Shown here in pieces: positions 31,245 through 35,385 of a stretch of DNA of 35,385 nt (position 1 is its first letter; every line of letters begins with the position of its first letter). The stretch is from the NCBI GenBank assembly GCA_025350565.1, contig JANXXO010000090.1:1-35385 (forward strand). Reading direction: 5' to 3'. The translations under genes and the position numbers were made by a program. The DNA comes from Acidimicrobiaceae bacterium. GTDB lineage: Bacteria; Actinomycetota; Acidimicrobiia; Acidimicrobiales; RAAP-2. Under the pieces are notes generated by a model that was not told where the DNA came from, did not search any database, and worked only from the letters and a program-made list of their open reading frames with translations.

Positions 31245-33695
31245 CTAGTTGCGAGTGAGTCGACGCCTCCGAAGGAACATGACGAGGTACGCGAACCCGG
31301 CGAGCGCGACCAGGTCACTGATGATGTTGCCAATAGTGAGGTAGGGCGTGCTCCCGTAGGTGAGCGTGACGTCGTTGGAGGTCGGTACGACGACCATCAG
31401 GTTGGGACTCACGCGGTAGGGACCGGTGGCGCCCGCGGCATGCCAGCGAGGGAAGTACGAGATCTTCACGAGCACGGGAACGCCCACCTTGTCAACGTGG
31501 AAGGCAATGCGCTGGTCACCCACGACGACGTGACTCACCACGACCTTCGCCAACTGCTTCGAGCGCGTCATCTCGGTGATCGACGAGGTGCGCGGCCAAT
31601 TCGAGGGACCACTGGTCGCCGCCACCGTCGACTGCAGATTGGGCGTGAGCCACCACGTCTCGTTGGCGTCGAGCCAGCCCACGCGGCTGGAAATACCCGA
31701 CACGACGTTGGGCAAGGACTTCATCGCGACCACCAAGGGACTCTTCGCGATCTCGTAGACCTTCCACGTGACCCCTGGGGTTGGCCACGCTTTGGTCTGG
31801 GCGACGAGGGTGAGGTCGCGGTCACGGTTGGCCTGCGCGATGATCGCTGGCGAGTACGCCACGTAGTACTTCACGCCCAACATTTGGAGGTGACGTACGC
31901 CGAAGGCCACGTCGAGTTGACCGTACTTCAGTCCGACCATAGGGTCACTCGGTCCGACGCTCAGTTCGGCCTGATTGAGGAGGTGGTACGGCGTCGTGGC
32001 GGAGGACTCGAAGTAGAGACCCTCCATGGAGTCAATGCAGTTGTTCGTCCAGTACGGCATGAGCATGAGGGCCATTGGCGTGCCGAAACGGTTCTCGTTC
32101 GCGTTGTACTCCCACATGGCGCGACCGCAACCGTGCTGTGCGCCGACCGTATTCATGGTCGTCATGAGGTCGTTGTACTCGGGCCACGCGGCCTTCGCCT
32201 GATAACCGGAGTAGTTCCACTGCGCCCAACTGGCTACTTGATTGCCACTGACGCGCAGGCCAATCGCGCTGGCCGACCACGGATTGAGGCCCGGCACCGT
32301 GGTCAAGAGACCGAGAATGAGTACGGCGAACGTCGCCTTGACGGCGCGACGTGACGTCTTCGCACCGTGATCGATGTCGGATTCGTCGAGCGCTGGCTGA
32401 AAGGTCGCGTCACTGACGTAGCGTTCGTGGTCGACGTCGGCGAGCGCCGCCGGTTCAGGTTGGGCGGTCGCACCCAGTTCGCCCGGCGCGGCTTCGTGTT
32501 GGAAGCTAAAGCGACTGCCCCCCACTTGGACGACGAAACGGCCCAGACTGTTCGCTTCGCGGTGGGCCCAGCGCGCCAGCGCATAACCGATGAGCCACCC
32601 GGCGCTCAGGTGCATCGTGATGTACCAGAACGGGACCAACCGTTCATTCCAGATTACGTTTTGCGGATCGAAGACGAAGGCGGCGATAGCGAGGACGGTG
32701 AGGGTCGTCAGCACCATGCCCAAACGGTCTCGAACCCAGAAGGCGACGCCGAGGGCAATGATGGCGAGCAAGATCACCCAGCGGTCGCCGCCCCCACCGC
32801 CGGTGGCGTTGAACCAGCCCAACGTCGTGAAGATTGAGTGCAAGGTGCTCACGGAATCGTTGGTGTAGCCCATGGAGTTGGTGTACTGCTGGGTCGTGAT
32901 GAACGACAGCAACCACCACGCCGACAGCCCCGCGGAGAGGAGACCGGCCCCTACGGCAAATCGCAGCGGTCGCGAGAAGTCGCCGGTCACGTCGTCGCGA
33001 GGATCACCCATGCCCCGACGCTGCAAGAGTTCGAAGATCACCAGCACCGCGACCGCTTCAATGGTGAAGAACCACGGCAGGACGTGCGCGGCCAGCGTCA
33101 GACTGAGCGCGATCGCCGCCATCCAGTAGCCCTTGCCCGTGCGCACGCCGCGCGCGAAGAGTCCAATGGTGAGCAGGCTCAGCGCCAGCGACAAGGAGAA
33201 CGCGTACTCCCCGGCCATGGAGGAAAAGAGGTTCCCACCGTCGATGGTGAAGGAGGCGTCGAAAAGGAAGGGCAGCGTGGCGACGGCCAAGGCCGCCGGC
33301 ACGGGACGGGGCGCCTTAAACAGCCGACCGAGCAAGTACGCGGTAATCGGCATCAAGACCGAACCCATGATGGTGGCGAGTTTAAAAGCCACGGCGAAGC
33401 TGATGAGGTAACTGGCGAACGTCGCGATGACATCGGGCAGCACGAAGTAATACGTGTACGCCGGCATGCCGTCGAACCACCCGGGATACCACGGCGTCAG
33501 GTTGAAGAGGTTGCCCTGGGATTTGAGGTAGGAAGGGACCACCATGTGCGAGCCGGTATCGCCGCCGGTAATGAGCGAGCCCGAGAACAAGAGGTTGGGG
33601 TGTAGCTCCCACACGGTGATCACGATGACCGCCAGGATGACCGCGACGTCCAGGCGTGCGCCGGGCGTGTTGTGTTTGCGTAAACGTTCGAGCAT
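31245..33695 (-). CDS. large polytopic membrane protein (GT-C-like, PTPS-related type)
   Basis: An 816-residue protein with about eleven hydrophobic helices in the first 500 residues, a large extracytoplasmic domain (about 500-780) and a final helix near 785-805 followed by RRRRL. The first external loop has SLITGGDTGSHMVVPSYLK and the next has WYPGWFDGMPAYTYYFVLPD. These motifs are shared by the '6-pyruvoyl-tetrahydropterin synthase-related' membrane domain and GT-C glycosyltransferases, where an acidic loop residue is catalytic. A glycosyl-transfer role at the cell surface is inferred; the substrate is unknown. The ATG overlaps the stop of the CPBP protease by one base (TAATG). It parallels the YfhO-like protein at 19289. 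Confidence 0.75.
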   Translation of the reverse strand: MLERLRKHNTPGARLDVAVILAVIVITVWELHPNLLFSGSLITGGDTGSHMVVPSYLKSQGNLFNLTPWYPGWFDGMPAYTYYFVLPDVIATFASYLISFAVAFKLATIMGSVLMPITAYLLGRLFKAPRPVPAALAVATLPFLFDASFTIDGGNLFSSMAGEYAFSLSLALSLLTIGLFARGVRTGKGYWMAAIALSLTLAAHVLPWFFTIEAVAVLVIFELLQRRGMGDPRDDVTGDFSRPLRFAVGAGLLSAGLSAWWLLSFITTQQYTNSMGYTNDSVSTLHSIFTTLGWFNATGGGGGDRWVILLAIIALGVAFWVRDRLGMVLTTLTVLAIAAFVFDPQNVIWNERLVPFWYITMHLSAGWLIGYALARWAHREANSLGRFVVQVGGSRFSFQHEAAPGELGATAQPEPAALADVDHERYVSDATFQPALDESDIDHGAKTSRRAVKATFAVLILGLLTTVPGLNPWSASAIGLRVSGNQVASWAQWNYSGYQAKAAWPEYNDLMTTMNTVGAQHGCGRAMWEYNANENRFGTPMALMLMPYWTNNCIDSMEGLYFESSATTPYHLLNQAELSVGPSDPMVGLKYGQLDVAFGVRHLQMLGVKYYVAYSPAIIAQANRDRDLTLVAQTKAWPTPGVTWKVYEIAKSPLVVAMKSLPNVVSGISSRVGWLDANETWWLTPNLQSTVAATSGPSNWPRTSSITEMTRSKQLAKVVVSHVVVGDQRIAFHVDKVGVPVLVKISYFPRWHAAGATGPYRVSPNLMVVVPTSNDVTLTYGSTPYLTIGNIISDLVALAGFAYLVMFLRRRRLTRN

Positions 33696-34444
33696 TAGTG
33701 ACCGGACCGCTGGCTCACCAGGGCGGCAATCGCGACGCCATTAAAGGACACGTGGGTCACGATGCTCGGGATGAGCCGGCGCGTACGCCAGACCAGGGTC
33801 GCGAGGATGAGGCCGAGGAAGAAGAGTCCGGCGAATTGCAGCGGTTCGCCGTGGGCCAGCGCAAAAAGCGCCGCACTCGTGAGTACGGCCAGTACCACTG
33901 CGCCACGGGAGCCCCCTTTCGCGCCACCTTCGCTCAACGCACGAAAGAGCACGCCACGAAAGAGCCATTCTTCCATTATGGGCGCCAAAATCAAAGTCAT
34001 GACTATCAGGACCACGAAGGTCGGCCCGCGCGTCGAGCCGAAAAGATGGTGCTCGGGCTTGTCGAGATGGGCGAGGTGAAAAGGGCGATAGGCGAGATCG
34101 ACCAGCAACTGGGCGCTAACCCCGAGCACCACGTAGGAAAGGTCACTCACCCGGGGTCGCCACTGGCTCGCGAGATTGGTGAGGTTTCCGTAGGCGTAGG
34201 CGTAGAAGATGGCGGCCCCAAAGCCCACCCAGAGGCCGAGCAGTCCCAGCACGTTCGCCCACCACGGTGGCGCACTCGCGCGCGACAATGCGTTCAGTCC
34301 CCCCGGGAAATGCGTGACGGCGACGCCGAGCGCTTGGAGCAGTGCGGCGACGATTTCGCCGCCTAAGAATCCAATAAACCCTGCCACGACGATTGCGAGC
34401 AGTCGCGGTTTTTCCAGCGGTTCGGCGCTGAGCAGTGAATCCAC
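33695..34444 (-). CDS. CPBP-family intramembrane metalloprotease
   Basis: A protein of about 249 residues with some eight hydrophobic helices and the CPBP (CAAX/Abi) signature: EEWLFRG (E160, E161, R165 by the longer start), H200 in ALAHGEP, and HVSFN (H233, N237) near the end. Bacterial members cleave membrane proteins or modify peptides; targets are unknown. GTG 34444 is preferred over TTG 34450 because TAGGGT lies eight bases upstream and no ribosome binding site exists. It is divergent from ftsH, another membrane protease, and its stop overlaps the start of the large membrane protein. Confidence 0.83.
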   Translation of the reverse strand: MDSLLSAEPLEKPRLLAIVVAGFIGFLGGEIVAALLQALGVAVTHFPGGLNALSRASAPPWWANVLGLLGLWVGFGAAIFYAYAYGNLTNLASQWRPRVSDLSYVVLGVSAQLLVDLAYRPFHLAHLDKPEHHLFGSTRGPTFVVLIVMTLILAPIMEEWLFRGVLFRALSEGGAKGGSRGAVVLAVLTSAALFALAHGEPLQFAGLFFLGLILATLVWRTRRLIPSIVTHVSFNGVAIAALVSQRSGH

Positions 34445-34452
34445 AAACAATT

Positions 34453-34458
34453 ACCCTA
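34453..34458 (-). promoter_or_regulatory. possible -10 box (TAGGGT) of the CPBP gene
   Basis: TAGGGT on the minus strand is eight bases before GTG 34444. Confidence 0.3.
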
Positions 34459-34509
34459 ATCTGCGACGACTTTTCCCCAGGTGCAAGTAGAGATGTTGCT
34501 CGTCACCTC

Positions 34510-34515
34510 TAGGCT
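34510..34515 (+). promoter_or_regulatory. -10 box (TAGGCT), leaderless promoter of ftsH
   Basis: TAGGCT is followed by six bases and GTG 34522. No Shine-Dalgarno sequence is seen. Confidence 0.45.
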
Positions 34516-34521
34516 GTTGTG

Positions 34522-35385
34522 GTGAGTAACGCGCCCAATCAGCCGAATAACTATAAGAAGTATCTGCCCGGGGGTGAACAACCAATGGCCCCCGACGCGC
34601 GCCGTCGCGTCTTGATGACCTTGGGTGTCGTGCTGCTGCTGGCGCTGGTGTTGGCCGCCACCATCTTCAAGCCCACCCACGTGAAGACGCTCTCGTACTC
34701 CCAACTCCTCAAAGACGCCGCCCACCACAAGGTGACGAACGCCGTCATCAATTCGGGTACCGGCACCATCTCGGGCGAGCTCAAGAACGGGACGAAGTAC
34801 ACCACCAATGGGCCGTCCACGGTCATTGGCAGCGACATCACCCGACTGCGCACCACGGACAACGTCAAGGTCACCTTCTCGAGCCCCAGCAGCATTCTGG
34901 GTCTCTTACTGCCCTACTTCATCTGGATTCTGCTCATCGTGGCGTTCATGTGGTTCATCAGTCGCCAAGCCAAGGGACAGATGCAGGGCATGATGTCGGT
35001 TGGTCGCTCCAAGGCGAAGCTCTTCAACGTCGACCGACCAAAGACGACCTTCGAGGACGTCGCCGGATACTACGGCGTCAAGCAAGAGATCAGCGAAGTC
35101 GTCGAATTCCTAAAGACCCCCGCGCGCTATTCGCAGATTGGCGCCTTGATCCCCAAAGGCATCTTGTTGGTCGGCCCCCCCGGTACGGGAAAGACCATGC
35201 TCGCGCGGGCCGTGGCCGGTGAAGCGGGCGTGCCCTTCTTCTCCGTGACAGCGTCGGACTTCATGGAAATGTTCGTCGGCGTGGGCGCGAGCCGCGTTCG
35301 CGACCTCTTCGCCACGGCGCGTAAGCAGGCGCCGGCCATTATCTTCATCGACGAAATCGACTCCATTGGTCGCAAGCGTGGCGCC
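34522..35385 (+). CDS. ftsH: ATP-dependent zinc metalloprotease FtsH (3' end outside the window)
   Basis: The first 288 codons of FtsH. A short hydrophilic N-terminus precedes TM1 ([20 protein letters not shown]), then a small periplasmic domain, TM2 ([21 protein letters not shown]), and the start of the AAA+ domain: [20 protein letters not shown], Walker A GPPGTGKT, the pore-loop region [17 protein letters not shown] and Walker [12 protein letters not shown]. The HEXXH protease domain lies beyond the window. It degrades misfolded or regulatory membrane proteins. GTG 34522 is chosen from the six-base -10 spacing. GTG 34519 and ATG 34585 are in frame. Confidence 0.93.
   Translation, partial: MSNAPNQPNNYKKYLPGGEQPMAPDARRRVLMTLGVVLLLALVLAATIFKPTHVKTLSYSQLLKDAAHHKVTNAVINSGTGTISGELKNGTKYTTNGPSTVIGSDITRLRTTDNVKVTFSSPSSILGLLLPYFIWILLIVAFMWFISRQAKGQMQGMMSVGRSKAKLFNVDRPKTTFEDVAGYYGVKQEISEVVEFLKTPARYSQIGALIPKGILLVGPPGTGKTMLARAVAGEAGVPFFSVTASDFMEMFVGVGASRVRDLFATARKQAPAIIFIDEIDSIGRKRGA

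Noticed and set aside
31212-33605. Long plus-strand frames (31212-32354, 32838-33605) antisense to the large membrane protein
   Set aside because: They mirror the codon bias of the membrane protein and carry no motif.

Overview
The window is bacterial chromosome of high GC content. The most likely source is an uncultured actinobacterium near the class Acidimicrobiia. This is inferred from several things seen together: Thr/Pro-rich secreted proteins with TTT linkers, a luciferase-like F420-type oxidoreductase, a PPK2, an ECF42 sigma factor with a DGPF partner, a Trm112-like protein lacking cysteines, and many genes whose start codon follows a TANNNT -10 box by six bases, as in leaderless transcripts. 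No rRNA, tRNA, CRISPR, integrase or IS element was seen, so it reads as ordinary chromosome.

Layout. 1-6.8 kb: a frameshifted small membrane protein, a fatty acid desaturase, a small membrane protein, an SDR, a Tat-exported esterase, a methyltransferase remnant, the DGPF/ECF42 pair with its probable self-recognised promoter, and a TetR regulator. 6.8-10.4 kb: a broken NAD-dependent epimerase/reductase, a large secreted GH25-like repeat protein and an SDR without its catalytic residues. 10.6-14.6 kb: an envelope block with two Thr-rich exported proteins, a secreted beta-propeller, an M15 peptidase and an L,D-transpeptidase-like enzyme. 14.8-17.3 kb: an aldo/keto reductase and a frameshifted APC permease. 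17.5-24.6 kb: a tandem GT2 glycosyltransferase, a YfhO-like membrane protein, a small membrane protein and a secreted protein in tight linkage, facing a CapA-like / phosphodiester-glycosidase operon. 24.7-30.8 kb: PPK2, an LLM oxidoreductase, an acyl-CoA dehydrogenase split by an in-frame amber codon, an archaeal-type riboflavin synthase, a thiolase with a clear operator, and a zinc alcohol dehydrogenase. 31-35.4 kb: a Trm112-like protein, a large polytopic membrane protein, a CPBP protease and the 5' part of ftsH.

Two themes stand out. First, five genes in 35 kb are broken: two by apparent single-base losses, one by a nonsense codon and two by larger internal deletions. This means either active gene decay or, for the small lesions, assembly error. 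Second, the regulatory layer is readable: an ECF42-type promoter (TGTCGA-N17-CGTC) with a 5' hairpin before the DGPF gene, a 16-bp dyad operator at the thiolase, and the recurrent leaderless start signature, which also helps choose start codons. The most unexpected gene is the archaeal-family riboflavin synthase (ribC) at 27883-28398.
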